In this document: piece after piece, positions 7,316-15,040 of the stretch
Layout of the letters: each line of letters opens with the position of its first letter
Position numbering within the stretch: the first letter of the stretch is position 1
Assembly: GCA_050698355.1 (NCBI GenBank)
Contig: JBOHBN010000428.1
Span: 1 to 25,718, forward strand
Length of the DNA: 25,718 nucleotides
Direction of reading: 5' to 3'
Origin: JBOHBN01 sp050698355
GTDB taxonomy: Bacteria; Actinomycetota; Actinomycetes; Streptosporangiales; WHST01
Made by a program: the position numbers and the translations under genes
Notes under the pieces: model-generated
The model's database searches: none
What the model was told of the DNA's origin: nothing
The model's input: the letters and a program-made list of their open reading frames with translations, nothing else

Positions 7316-8098
7316 CTACTCGCCCTGCTTGGGTTGGGCGAAGCAGCTCGGCGCCTTCTTGTAGGCGGCGTACTGCGTGCGGAACGCCTTCAGGTGCGCA
7401 GGAGCCGCGTGTACGGCCTTCATCCACGCTTCGTGGTACGCGGATGGGTCGGCCGTTTGCTTCGTCCGGTGCTGCAGCGTGTGCTTGGACCAGTCGGCAG
7501 CGACCTTGGAGCCGGCCGCGATTGTGTCGGCGATCGCCGCCTGGCGCGTCTTGCAGTCATGCGCGTCGTCGGTGAACGGCGCGAGCACCTGCTCGGGCAC
7601 CACCTTCGAACACGCCTTGCCCCGGTTCTCGTACAGGATCTTGGTGCTGTCGAACCTGGACATGTCCTTGCTGCCGAGCTTGTGCGTGCGTTCCCAGATC
7701 GCTTGCGCCTGGTCGAAGGTGATCTTGCCGGCGTCGAGGTCGAGCTCCGCATGCACGTGCTGGTACCAGTCCTGGTACGACTGGCGCGCGGCCTTGACCG
7801 CCTTGTCCCCCGCCCGCACCTGGTCCCGGCAGTTGATGACCGTCGGCGGCGGCGCGGTCGACGAATGGGTCGGCGTCGCGGCCGGCGAGCTCTGCGCCGA
7901 CACCGCCGCCATGCCCAACAGGTCGGGCTTGGCCGCTACGGTCCAGCCGCCGCCACCGCCGATGAGCGCGACGAGAAGCACCACGACGGTCACCACGAGA
8001 GGGCGACGCGAGTGGTCATGCTTTGCTGCGTGCCGGGAACTTTCCGGATTTGCCGCGTGGCGTCCACCCACGTGGACCACTCCCTGCCTGGATGTCAC
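7316..8098 (-). CDS. Membrane-anchored extracytoplasmic protein of unknown function, four cysteines
   Basis: I do not recognise this 260-residue protein. It has a His/Arg-rich N-terminus, one hydrophobic segment at about residues 34-56 (VVTVVVLLVALIGGGGG), a Ser/Thr/Pro/Ala linker to about residue 88, and a helical outer domain rich in Lys, His and aromatic residues. The outer domain has four cysteines (Cys90 and those in KACSKV, AHDCKT and PSCFAQ), so two disulphide bonds are possible. It probably sits on the outside of the membrane as a type II anchored protein. The start is uncertain: GTG at 8098 is the first possible one, while GTG at 8071 has GGGAG eight bases upstream. It is transcribed against the carboxylase genes and interrupts the conserved accE-maf-accA block. 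Confidence 0.7.
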   Translation of the reverse strand: MTSRQGVVHVGGRHAANPESSRHAAKHDHSRRPLVVTVVVLLVALIGGGGGWTVAAKPDLLGMAAVSAQSSPAATPTHSSTAPPPTVINCRDQVRAGDKAVKAARQSYQDWYQHVHAELDLDAGKITFDQAQAIWERTHKLGSKDMSRFDSTKILYENRGKACSKVVPEQVLAPFTDDAHDCKTRQAAIADTIAAGSKVAADWSKHTLQHRTKQTADPSAYHEAWMKAVHAAPAHLKAFRTQYAAYKKAPSCFAQPKQGE

Positions 8099-8203
8099 GA
8101 GGTGGTAAACAGTTGCACGGGCGGCGGGGGCCTAGGAACAAGCGTCCTACGGAGCGCGACAGCTTAGTGACTCCACACACACAGTTTGGTGGTATCAGCC
8201 GAT

Positions 8204-8848
8204 ATGGGCGTTCTGTGCACGCGACAGCTGGTACTCGCCTCGCGGTCACCCGCCAGGCTGAGGCTGCTGCAGAACGCGGGCTTCGCTCCCGTTGCCGTGG
8301 CCTCGGGTCTCGACGAGTCCGGGTACGCCGCAGCCTCCACGCGGGAGCTGACCACCGCCTTGGCGGCCGCCAAGGCACGCGCCGTCGCCGCGAACACCAG
8401 CGCACCCGCCCTGGTGCTCGGCTGCGACTCGCTGCTCTGCCTGGACGGTGAGTCGCTCGGCAAGCCGGCCGACGAGCCCGGGGCCGTACGCCGGTGGCGC
8501 TCGATGCGTGGTGCCACGGGCAGCCTTGTCACCGGCCACTGCCTGGTCGACACCGCGAACGGCAGGGAGCAGGCGGCCGTCGTCGAGACGGCAGTGCGCT
8601 TCGGGAATCCGAGCGATGCGGAGATCGACGCCTACGTCGCGACCGGCGAGCCGTTGGAGGTGGCCGGCGCGTTCACCCTCGACGGCCTCGCCGGGCCGTT
8701 CGTCGACGGCATCGAGGGCGACTGGTCGAACGTCATCGGGCTCTCCCTGCCCGCCTTCCGGCGGCTGCTCGCCGAGCACGGCGTCCAGGTGCACGAGCTC
8801 TGGTCGGACGCGAACAGCAACGGCACCGGCGACACGGCCGCACAGTAA
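8204..8848 (+). CDS. maf: Maf-family nucleoside triphosphate pyrophosphatase
   Basis: A 214-residue protein with the Maf signature LASRSPARLRLLQNAG near the start, the acidic motif VLGCDSLLCLDGESLGKP in the middle, and EVAGAFTLDGLAGPFVDGI and NVIGLSLPAF near the end. The family hydrolyses non-canonical or specific nucleotides (dTTP/UTP or 7-methyl-GTP types) to monophosphates, a house-cleaning role in the cytoplasm. The subfamily is not certain, because the usual GADT motif is GCDS here. The ATG at 8204 is chosen because the family motif begins close to it; TTG at 8186 and GTG at 8189 are weaker alternatives. The gene lies 39 bases upstream of the carboxylase alpha subunit, as in other actinobacteria. 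Confidence 0.9.
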   Translation: MGVLCTRQLVLASRSPARLRLLQNAGFAPVAVASGLDESGYAAASTRELTTALAAAKARAVAANTSAPALVLGCDSLLCLDGESLGKPADEPGAVRRWRSMRGATGSLVTGHCLVDTANGREQAAVVETAVRFGNPSDAEIDAYVATGEPLEVAGAFTLDGLAGPFVDGIEGDWSNVIGLSLPAFRRLLAEHGVQVHELWSDANSNGTGDTAAQ

Positions 8849-8887
8849 GCTGCCCCGCGGACAAAGCAGGCGAGGGAGGAACGACGC

Positions 8888-10621
8888 GTGCAGAAGGTGC
8901 TGATCGCGAACCGTGGCGAGATCGCCGTACGCGTCGCGCGGGCATGCCGCGACGCGGGGATCGCGAGCGTCGCGGTGTACGCCGACCCCGACCGTGACGC
9001 GGTCCACGCGAAGGCGGCGGACGAGGCGTACGCGCTCGGTGGCAGCACCGGTGCGGAGAGCTACCTGGACATCGGCAAGCTGCTCGACGTGGCCAAGCGG
9101 GCGGGAGCCGACGCGGTGCACCCCGGCTACGGGTTCCTCGCCGAGAACGCCGACTTCGCGCAGGCGGTGATCGATGCAGGCCTCACCTGGATCGGGCCGC
9201 CACCGGAGGCAATCGGCTCGCTCGGCGACAAGGTCGCCGCCCGGCACATCGCGGGGCAGGTCGGTGCACCGCTGGTCGCGGGCACCCCGGAACCGGTGTC
9301 CGGCCCCGACGAGGTCGTGGCGTTCGCCGAGGAGCACGGCCTGCCCATCGCGATCAAGGCGGCGTTCGGCGGCGGCGGGCGCGGCCTGAAGGTGGCACGC
9401 GCGGCGGGCGAGGTGCGCGACCTGTACGACTCCGCGGTGCGGGAAGCCGTCGCGTCCTTCGGCCGCGGCGAGTGTTTCGTCGAGCGGTACCTCGACCGGC
9501 CGAGGCACGTGGAGACGCAGTGCCTCGCCGACACGCGCGGTGGCGTCGTCGTCATCTCCACCCGGGACTGCTCGCTGCAGCGGCGGCACCAGAAGCTCGT
9601 CGAGGAGGCACCGGCACCGTTCCTCACCGCGGAGCAGACGACGCGGCTGTACGAGTCGAGCAAGGCGATCATGCGCGCGGCCGGTTACGTCGGTGCGGGC
9701 ACGTGCGAGTTCCTCGTCGGCCAGGACGGCACCGTCTCGTTCCTGGAGGTCAACACCCGCCTGCAGGTCGAGCACCCGGTGAGCGAGGAGGTCACCGGCA
9801 TCGACCTCGTACGCGAGCAGTTGCGCGTCGCCACAGGGGAGCCGCTCGGCTACGACGACCCGGCCATCCGCGGCCACTCGATCGAGTTCCGCATCAACGC
9901 CGAGGACGCCGGGCGCGACTTCCTTCCCGCGCCCGGCACAGTCACACGCTGGCAGACGCCATCAGGACCCGGCGTACGCCTCGACTCCGGCGTCGAGCAC
10001 GGCACGACCGTGCCGCAGGTGTTCGACTCCATGCTCGCCAAGCTCGTCGTCACCGGCGCCACCCGCCGGCAGGCGCTCGAGCGCAGCGCGCGCGCGCTCG
10101 CGGAGTTCCAGGTGGGCGGCATGCCGACCGTGCTGCCGTTCCACCGCATGGTCGTCGCCGACCCCGCCTTCGCGAGCGAGCCGTTCAGCGTCCACACCAG
10201 GTGGATCGAGACGGAGTTCGCCACGACGATCGCGCCGTACTCCGAGACCGTCGAGCAGGCCGAGGAGGCGCAGCGCGAGCCGGTCGTCGTGGAGGTGGGC
10301 GGCAAGCGGGTCGAGGTGGTGCTGCCTGCCGACCTCACCGCGGCCAAGTCGGACCGGTCGGCGCCCCGGCGTACGGCCCGCAAGGCCGCGGCGTCGGCAG
10401 GCGGGGACGCCCTCACGAGCCCGATGCAGGGCACGATCGTCAAGGTCGTCGCCGAGGAAGGCCAGCAGGTGGAGGCCGGCGACGTGGTCGTCGTGCTGGA
10501 GGCGATGAAGATGGAGCAGCCGCTCTCCGCGCACCGCGCCGGCACGATCCGCAAGCTCGACGCCACGGTCGGCGCCGCGGTGACGAGCAGCGCGGTCATC
10601 TGCGAGATCATGGACTCTTAA
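8888..10621 (+). CDS. accA: Acyl-CoA carboxylase alpha subunit: biotin carboxylase plus BCCP domain
   Basis: A 577-residue fusion, the usual size of AccA3/AccA2-type subunits. The N-terminal biotin carboxylase domain starts KVLIANRGEIAVRVARACRD, the ATP-grasp region includes AFGGGGRGLKVA, and FLEVNTRLQVEHPVSEEVTG is the catalytic signature. A linker rich in Ala, Lys and Arg leads to the biotinyl domain, with EAMKM carrying the biotin lysine at Lys541. It uses ATP and bicarbonate to carboxylate biotin, then passes CO2 to beta subunits. The GTG start has a strong Shine-Dalgarno sequence (GGGAGGA at 8874-8880, seven bases away). BirA at 1850-2596 is the expected modifying enzyme, and the beta and epsilon subunits are at 5361-7207. 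Confidence 0.96.
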   Translation: MQKVLIANRGEIAVRVARACRDAGIASVAVYADPDRDAVHAKAADEAYALGGSTGAESYLDIGKLLDVAKRAGADAVHPGYGFLAENADFAQAVIDAGLTWIGPPPEAIGSLGDKVAARHIAGQVGAPLVAGTPEPVSGPDEVVAFAEEHGLPIAIKAAFGGGGRGLKVARAAGEVRDLYDSAVREAVASFGRGECFVERYLDRPRHVETQCLADTRGGVVVISTRDCSLQRRHQKLVEEAPAPFLTAEQTTRLYESSKAIMRAAGYVGAGTCEFLVGQDGTVSFLEVNTRLQVEHPVSEEVTGIDLVREQLRVATGEPLGYDDPAIRGHSIEFRINAEDAGRDFLPAPGTVTRWQTPSGPGVRLDSGVEHGTTVPQVFDSMLAKLVVTGATRRQALERSARALAEFQVGGMPTVLPFHRMVVADPAFASEPFSVHTRWIETEFATTIAPYSETVEQAEEAQREPVVVEVGGKRVEVVLPADLTAAKSDRSAPRRTARKAAASAGGDALTSPMQGTIVKVVAEEGQQVEAGDVVVVLEAMKMEQPLSAHRAGTIRKLDATVGAAVTSSAVICEIMDS

Positions 10622-10655
10622 GAACGCGCGTGGCCGTTCCGTCCGCGCCCTCTAT

Positions 10656-10661
10656 TAGGCT
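10656..10661 (+). promoter_or_regulatory. Candidate leaderless -10 element
   Basis: TAGGCT ends exactly six bases before the ATG at 10668 and there is no strong Shine-Dalgarno sequence, the pattern of a leaderless actinobacterial transcript. A convincing -35 box is not visible. Confidence 0.45.
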
Positions 10662-10667
10662 GAACAC

Positions 10668-12113
10668 ATGCACTCCCCCACTCGCGCCGGTCTGGCGCCG
10701 CCCGCGGCCACGAACCGTCCGGTACCGCGTGCGTACGCCCTGGCCGCCGCGCTGCTCGCCGCGCTGGTGGCGTCCCTCGCGCTCGGCGCGCTCGTCCCCG
10801 CAGGACAGGCGCATGCGGCGGTGGACACCGCCAAGGTGGACACCACCAAGGTGGACACCACCAAGGTGGACACCGCCAAGATCGTCTCCGCGTGGAAGAA
10901 CGGCACGCCCGTCTACCAGGCGCAGCGCACCGGCGTCCTGTCCCCGGAGGGGGTACAGGCGCTCACCGACCAGATCCAGAACAGCACGACGCCGATCTTC
11001 GTGGCCGCCGTGCCGCAGAACCAGGTCGACAGCAAGGCAGAACAACGGGCGCTGACGAAGCAGCTGGAGCAGGCGTACAACGGCCGCGGCACCTTCATCG
11101 CCCTCGGCAAGCATTCGATCGGGGCGCGCTCCACCGTCGTTCCGGACCGGATCGACGCGCTGACCGGCGAGGCCATAAACGCGGGCAAACCTGACTCGCA
11201 GGAGGTCGCCACCGCGCTGATCGACAAGGTCAACCAGGCCGCGCGCAACGGCGACTCGGGCCGCGACACCGGCTCGGCCGGAGCCGGTGCGCTCGGCGTC
11301 CTGCTCGTCGGCGTGGGCGTGCTCGTGGTGATCGTGCTCGCTGGCGCGCTGGTCGCGGTTTCTGCGCGACGCAAGCGGCGCAAGCGCGAGGCGGAGGAGT
11401 TCGCCGAGGTCCGCAAGACCGCGGCCGAGGACGTCACCCGGCTCGGCGAGGACATCACCCAGCTCGACCTCGACGTCCAGGAGAAGGACCTCGACGCCGA
11501 CGCCCGCGCCGACTACGCCGAGGCCCTCGACGCGTACGAGCGCGCCACGACCACGCTCGACCACGCCGAGAAGTCCGACGACCTGCGCGGCGTGACCGAG
11601 GCGCTCGAGGACGGCCGGTACGCCATGACCTGCGTGCGGGCCCGCCTCGCCGGAGAACCCACCCCGGAGCGTCGCGCGCCGTGCTTCTTCAACCCGCAGC
11701 ACGGGCCGTCCGTGACCGACCGCACCTGGGCACCGGCCGGCGGCACGCCGCGCGACGTACCGGTGTGCGCGGCCGACGCCGACATCCTCGACCGCGGCGG
11801 TGAGCCCGCCGCCCGCGAGGTCCTGGTCGACGGGACACGGCGCCCGTACTGGGAGGCCGGCCGCGCGTACGCGCCCTGGTACGGCGGCTACTACGGCTCG
11901 TACGGCATCGATGGGCTGCTCGGCGGCATGCTGCTCGGTTCGGTCCTGACCGGAGGCTGGGGCGGCTTCGGGTTCGGCGGCTTCGATCAGGGGTTCGGCG
12001 ACGGCGATTTCGGTGACGGCGGCTTCGGTGGCGGTGACTTCGGTGACTTTGGCGGCGGCGGGTTCGGCGACTTCGGCGGCGGCGGGTTCGGCGGCGGCGG
12101 GTTCGGCGACTGA
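10668..12113 (+). CDS. Membrane protein with TPM-like extracellular domain and glycine-rich C-terminus
   Basis: A 481-residue protein. A signal sequence (about residues 22-51, ending AGQAHA) is followed by four five-residue repeats (VDTAK/VDTTK). Next is an extracytoplasmic domain with TTPIFVAAVPQNQVDS and GRGTFIALGKHSIGA, resembling the TPM (Psb32/MOLO-1) fold. A single transmembrane helix lies at about residues 207-229, then a basic RRKRRKRE stop-transfer, a charged helical region probably forming a coiled coil (about 245-330), a region with CFFNPQHG and VPVCAADAD, and a tail rich in Gly, Phe and Asp. Similar domain order is common in actinobacterial proteins of unknown function. The DUF5313 gene follows after 12 bases, suggesting an operon. 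TPM assignment is by pattern only. Confidence 0.75.
   Translation: MHSPTRAGLAPPAATNRPVPRAYALAAALLAALVASLALGALVPAGQAHAAVDTAKVDTTKVDTTKVDTAKIVSAWKNGTPVYQAQRTGVLSPEGVQALTDQIQNSTTPIFVAAVPQNQVDSKAEQRALTKQLEQAYNGRGTFIALGKHSIGARSTVVPDRIDALTGEAINAGKPDSQEVATALIDKVNQAARNGDSGRDTGSAGAGALGVLLVGVGVLVVIVLAGALVAVSARRKRRKREAEEFAEVRKTAAEDVTRLGEDITQLDLDVQEKDLDADARADYAEALDAYERATTTLDHAEKSDDLRGVTEALEDGRYAMTCVRARLAGEPTPERRAPCFFNPQHGPSVTDRTWAPAGGTPRDVPVCAADADILDRGGEPAAREVLVDGTRRPYWEAGRAYAPWYGGYYGSYGIDGLLGGMLLGSVLTGGWGGFGFGGFDQGFGDGDFGDGGFGGGDFGDFGGGGFGDFGGGGFGGGGFGD
10821..10880 (+). repeat. Four tandem 15-bp repeats inside the TPM-like gene
   Basis: GTGGACACCRCCAAG occurs four times head to tail, with A or G at one position, and encodes VDTAK-VDTTK-VDTTK-VDTAK directly after the signal peptide. 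Near-identical DNA copies suggest recent slippage expansion, so the copy number may vary between strains. Confidence 0.9.
11941..12111 (+). repeat. Glycine-rich coding repeats (GGGGFGDF type)
   Basis: The last fifty or so codons of the TPM-like gene are made of imperfect units such as GGCGGCGGCGGGTTCGGCGA, encoding Gly-Gly-Gly-Gly-Phe-Gly-Asp/Gly. The translated tail is low-complexity and probably disordered. Confidence 0.8.
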
Positions 12114-12125
12114 CCAGGAGGCACG

Positions 12126-12446
12126 ATGCCTCGGCTACCCGGCGACCCAGGGCTGGGCGGCAAGCTCGCGTACACGCTCGGCGTACGGCTGCCGCCGCGC
12201 AACGCCGAGTGGGTTCGCCACGACCTGACCGACGCCGACTGGCGCTGGCGACTCGTCGGACGGCACATGCTGCTCATGGTGCCGATCAGCCTGCTGTTCG
12301 CCCTGCTCCCGGGCGACACGATGATCCGCGTGCTCGCGCCGCTGCTCGTGTGGGTGGGCAGCGTGTTCATCGTCGCCGCGTACGCCGACCCGATCCGGGA
12401 GCGGCGGCTCCGCCAGCACGGCATCGAGCCCCCGAGCGGGCACTGA
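12126..12446 (+). CDS. DUF5313 family small membrane protein
   Basis: A 106-residue protein with the DUF5313 pattern: an N-terminal PGDPGLGGKLAYTLGVRLP, then EWVRHDLTDADWRWR, two hydrophobic helices (about residues 45-62 and 66-84) and a basic tail with PIRERRLRQHGI. Function is unknown. Both ends probably face the cytoplasm. The ATG has a strong Shine-Dalgarno sequence (AGGAGG at 12116-12121) and begins 12 bases after the upstream stop, so the two genes are likely co-transcribed. A strong hairpin (12501-12529) follows. Confidence 0.85.
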   Translation: MPRLPGDPGLGGKLAYTLGVRLPPRNAEWVRHDLTDADWRWRLVGRHMLLMVPISLLFALLPGDTMIRVLAPLLVWVGSVFIVAAYADPIRERRLRQHGIEPPSGH

Positions 12447-12473
12447 CCGCGCAGCCCCGCGTTCCCACTTTTT

Positions 12474-12529
12474 CGTCACGGGGACGCCCCGTGCCGCTAG
12501 GTCCGTCACGGGGACGCCCCGTGACGGAC
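12474..12529. terminator. Bidirectional terminator with a duplicated half
   Basis: GTCCGTCACGGGG (12501-12513) pairs perfectly with 12517-12529 around a three-base ACG loop, giving a 13-bp stem. The sequence CGTCACGGGGACGCCCCGTG also occurs 32 bases upstream (12474-12493), preceded by five T residues. The two units lie between convergent genes ending at 12446 and 12544, so they probably terminate both. Confidence 0.75.
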
Positions 12530-12543
12530 AGGGGACCGAACCC

Positions 12544-13911
12544 TCAGGAATCCTCGGCCGTCATGAGCTGGCGGGCCGCCTCGGTGAGGCTGCCGGTCAG
12601 CGACGGGTAGACCGCGAACGTGTTCGCCAGGTGGTCGACGGTGAGCCCGAACCGGCAGGCGATCGACAGGGACAGCACCAGCTCGCTGGCGCGCGGAGCC
12701 ACGACGACGCCGCCTAGCACCGCCCCGGTACCCGGACGGCAGAAGACCTTGACGAAACCGTCCTGGATGTCCTGCATCTTCGCGCGCGGGTTCGTCGCGA
12801 GCGGCAGCTTGACCACCGCGGCGTCGACCGCGCCGGCTTCGACGTCGGCCTGCGACACCCCCACGGTCGCGATCTCCGGGTCGGTGAACACGTTGGCCGC
12901 CACGGTCGACAGCCGCAGCGGTTCCACCGCCTCGCCGAGGGTGTGCCACATCGCGATCCGCCCCTGCATGGCGGCGACCGACGCGAGCATGAGCACTTTG
13001 GTGCAGTCGCCGGCGGCGTACACCCCGCGTACGGAGGTGCGCGACACGCGGTCGACGTCGACAAAGCCGCGGTCGTCAATGCGTACGCCTGCCTCGGCCA
13101 GCCCGATGCCATCAGTGGCGGGGACCGATCCGATGGCGATCAGGCAGTGCGAGCCCTCGACCGTGCGGCCGTCGACCAGGCGTACGAGCACGCCGTCGCG
13201 CGTACGTTCGACGCCCTGCGCGCGGGCCTTGGCGACGACGTTCATGCCGCGCCGCGCGAACACGTTCTCGAGCACCGCGGCGGCGTCGGCGTCCTCGCTC
13301 GGCAACACCCGGTCGCGGCTCGAGACCATCGTTACCCGCGAGCCCAGGCCGAGGAAGCCGCTCGCGAACTCCGCGCCGGTCACGCCGGACCCGACAACGA
13401 CCAGCTCCTCGGGGAGCGTGTCCATGTCGTAGACCTGGCCCCAGGTCAGGATGCGCTCGCCGTCGAAGGTCACGCCGGGTAGCATCCGCGGCTTGGCACC
13501 GACCGCGACGAGCACGACGTCGGCGGAAACATCCTCGCCACCGCACTCGACCCGGCCGGGCTCCAGCAGGCGGCCGGTGCCCTCGATGAGCCGCACGCCC
13601 TCGCCCACCAGCCGCTCGCGGATGTCGTCGGACTGCGCGCTGGCGAGGTCGCGTACCCGGTGGTCGACGCGGGCGATGTCGACGTCCACGCCCCGCCCGC
13701 CGATACCCAGCCCGAGCGCGGACGCCTGCTCCAGCCCGTGCACCGACTCCGCCGTCGCGATCAGCGTCTTGGACGGCACGCAGTCGGTCAGCACGCAGGA
13801 CCCGCCCGCGCCGCTTCGCTCCACGAGCGTCACCTCGGCGCCGAGCTGGGCCGCAACGAGCGCCGCCTCGTACCCTCCGGGCCCGCCCCCGATGATCACC
13901 ACCCGTGTCAC
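12544..13911 (-). CDS. lpdA: LpdA-type NAD(P)H-dependent flavoprotein (quinone reductase-like)
   Basis: A 455-residue class I pyridine nucleotide-disulphide oxidoreductase. The FAD-binding motif IIGGGPGG is at residues 6-13, the paired cysteines Cys39 and Cys44 are in GGSCVLTDCVPSK, the NAD(P)H motif VVVGSGVTGAE is near residue 170, and the second FAD motif VYAAGDCT is near 300. The C-terminal dimerisation domain lacks the His-Glu pair that true lipoamide dehydrogenases need: the usual HPT-x-SE site reads AVYPSLTGSLTE. M. tuberculosis LpdA (Rv3303c), which reduces quinones rather than lipoamide, is the closest described type. The GTG start follows GGAGGAGGTC, an excellent Shine-Dalgarno sequence. 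It is divergent from the cyclotransferase-like gene. Confidence 0.9.
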   Translation of the reverse strand: MTRVVIIGGGPGGYEAALVAAQLGAEVTLVERSGAGGSCVLTDCVPSKTLIATAESVHGLEQASALGLGIGGRGVDVDIARVDHRVRDLASAQSDDIRERLVGEGVRLIEGTGRLLEPGRVECGGEDVSADVVLVAVGAKPRMLPGVTFDGERILTWGQVYDMDTLPEELVVVGSGVTGAEFASGFLGLGSRVTMVSSRDRVLPSEDADAAAVLENVFARRGMNVVAKARAQGVERTRDGVLVRLVDGRTVEGSHCLIAIGSVPATDGIGLAEAGVRIDDRGFVDVDRVSRTSVRGVYAAGDCTKVLMLASVAAMQGRIAMWHTLGEAVEPLRLSTVAANVFTDPEIATVGVSQADVEAGAVDAAVVKLPLATNPRAKMQDIQDGFVKVFCRPGTGAVLGGVVVAPRASELVLSLSIACRFGLTVDHLANTFAVYPSLTGSLTEAARQLMTAEDS

Positions 13912-14006
13912 GCGACCTCCTCCGCACGTCAGCTATGTCACCCACACGTGTCGTCCGGCGTATTCTCCCCGATGCGGGCGGCGGTTCGCCGTACCCTGGT
14001 CCGGCT

Positions 14007-14447
14007 ATGGGTTTGTATGCCGCGTACGCAAGCAATCTCGCTCCCGACCAGATGCTGCGCCGGGCGCCGCACTCGCCCGTCCGCGGGCCAGGCTGGCTCA
14101 CCGGCTGGCGGCTCGCGTTCGGCAGCGAGGACCGTGCCTTCGACGGCGCCCTCGCCACGGTCGTGCAGGCACCGTCCGAGCAGGTGTTCGTCCTGCTGTA
14201 CGACATGCCGCCCGCGGACGAGCGGGCACTCGACGACTGGGAGGGCGGGGCGTTCGGCCTCTACCGCAAGTTGCGAGTACGGGTCGACACCATGGAGGGC
14301 CAGGTACTCGCCTGGCTGTACGTACTCAACGGCTACGAGGGCGGCCTGCCGTCGCAGCGGTACGTGAAGATCATGGCGGACGCCGCACGGGCCGCGGGCG
14401 CACCGGCCGACTACGTACAGTGGCTGCGCACGCTCCCCTGCCGCTGA
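14007..14447 (+). CDS. Gamma-glutamylcyclotransferase-like (GGCT/AIG2 fold) protein
   Basis: A 146-residue protein. YAAYASNL (residues 4-11) is a variant of the substrate-loop motif YGSNL, and DDWEGGAFGLYRK holds Glu79 at the position of the catalytic glutamate. Family members cyclise gamma-glutamyl peptides to 5-oxoproline, but Ala replaces Gly in the loop and the substrate is unknown. The frame is open 102 bases further upstream, but the fold starts at the ATG at 14007 and the upstream part has no family residues. The region between 13912 and 14006 carries divergent promoters; TATTCT at 13961-13966 is a possible -10. Confidence 0.82.
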   Translation: MGLYAAYASNLAPDQMLRRAPHSPVRGPGWLTGWRLAFGSEDRAFDGALATVVQAPSEQVFVLLYDMPPADERALDDWEGGAFGLYRKLRVRVDTMEGQVLAWLYVLNGYEGGLPSQRYVKIMADAARAAGAPADYVQWLRTLPCR

Positions 14448-14466
14448 GCAAGCGCCCCGGGCTCAG
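14444..14466. terminator. Weak hairpin between convergent genes
   Basis: CTGAGC (14444-14449) pairs with GCTCAG (14461-14466) around an 11-base GC-rich loop. It overlaps the ends of the two convergent genes and may act as a weak two-way terminator. Confidence 0.35.
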
Positions 14467-14900
14467 GGCCGGGGACCCAGGTCGATGCGGATCGTCAACG
14501 GGTCGGTCGCCGTCTTCACGAAGACCCTCCCGTCGAAGCGGCCGCCGAGCCCGTGCGTCTCGTCGATCCGCCGCCGGCGTGCCAGGCCGTCGTCGTCGGG
14601 AAGCGGCGTCGCCACGCCGGTACGCCACCCCTGCCGGGTCTTGACCCGGACGCGGGGGTCGACCAGCAGGTTGCGTACGTACGCGCAGCCGCGACCGTGC
14701 TCGGCAACGAGCCAGAAGGTGTCGTCGTCGAGGCCGTTGCCGACCGGCGTCTGTCGCGGCAGGCCGCTGCGGTTGCCGGTGGTCTCGAGCAACGCGAACG
14801 TCGACGGGGCGAGCCCCAGCCGCAGCGCTTGTCGCAGCGGGGCGTTGAGCAGGTACTTCTCGATCCAGCGGGACCGGCGGCGTTTGCGCGCCTCGTCCAT
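14463..14900 (-). CDS. Deazaflavin (F420)-dependent nitroreductase-family protein, Ddn type
   Basis: A 145-residue split beta-barrel protein. The motif LLETTGNRSGLPRQTPVG and the later YVRNLLVDPRVRVKTR match the Ddn/Rv3547 family (DUF385), in which the TTGRxSGxxR segment helps bind the F420 phosphates. Such proteins reduce quinones or other acceptors with reduced F420. The usual substrate-loop residues cannot be judged, so the substrate is unknown. The ATG at 14900 has GAGG seven bases upstream; a TTG at 14915 is less likely. It is convergent with the cyclotransferase-like gene and divergent from the PNP gene. Confidence 0.85.
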   Translation of the reverse strand: MDEARKRRRSRWIEKYLLNAPLRQALRLGLAPSTFALLETTGNRSGLPRQTPVGNGLDDDTFWLVAEHGRGCAYVRNLLVDPRVRVKTRQGWRTGVATPLPDDDGLARRRRIDETHGLGGRFDGRVFVKTATDPLTIRIDLGPRP

Positions 14901-15028
14901 CTCGTAGCCTCGCAATCTCGATCACTGACCAAGACGCCATTGTCGGACCCCGGAACGGTGCGTGCCATCCGCCGACGGGAGGCATCCGGTGTACGCGCTG
15001 CGCGGTACCCGGCTACCAGGGGGTGGGC

Positions 15029-15034
15029 TAACCT
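15029..15034 (+). promoter_or_regulatory. Candidate leaderless -10 element of the PNP gene
   Basis: TAACCT is followed by exactly six bases and the GTG start at 15041. There is no Shine-Dalgarno sequence, consistent with a leaderless message. Confidence 0.5.
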
Positions 15035-15040
15035 GCCTCC

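Noticed and set aside
8246..9877. A 543-residue open frame on the minus strand opposite maf and the carboxylase alpha subunit
   Set aside because: It is the antisense shadow of two well-identified genes; its translation is compositionally skewed and has no recognisable domain.
10821..10880. Tandem repeats as a CRISPR array
   Set aside because: Units are 15 bp, directly adjacent without spacers, and in frame within a gene.
10608..11702. A 364-residue minus-strand frame opposite the TPM-like gene
   Set aside because: Antisense shadow; its LGGVHLGGVH repeats are just the reverse reading of the VDTxK tandem repeats.
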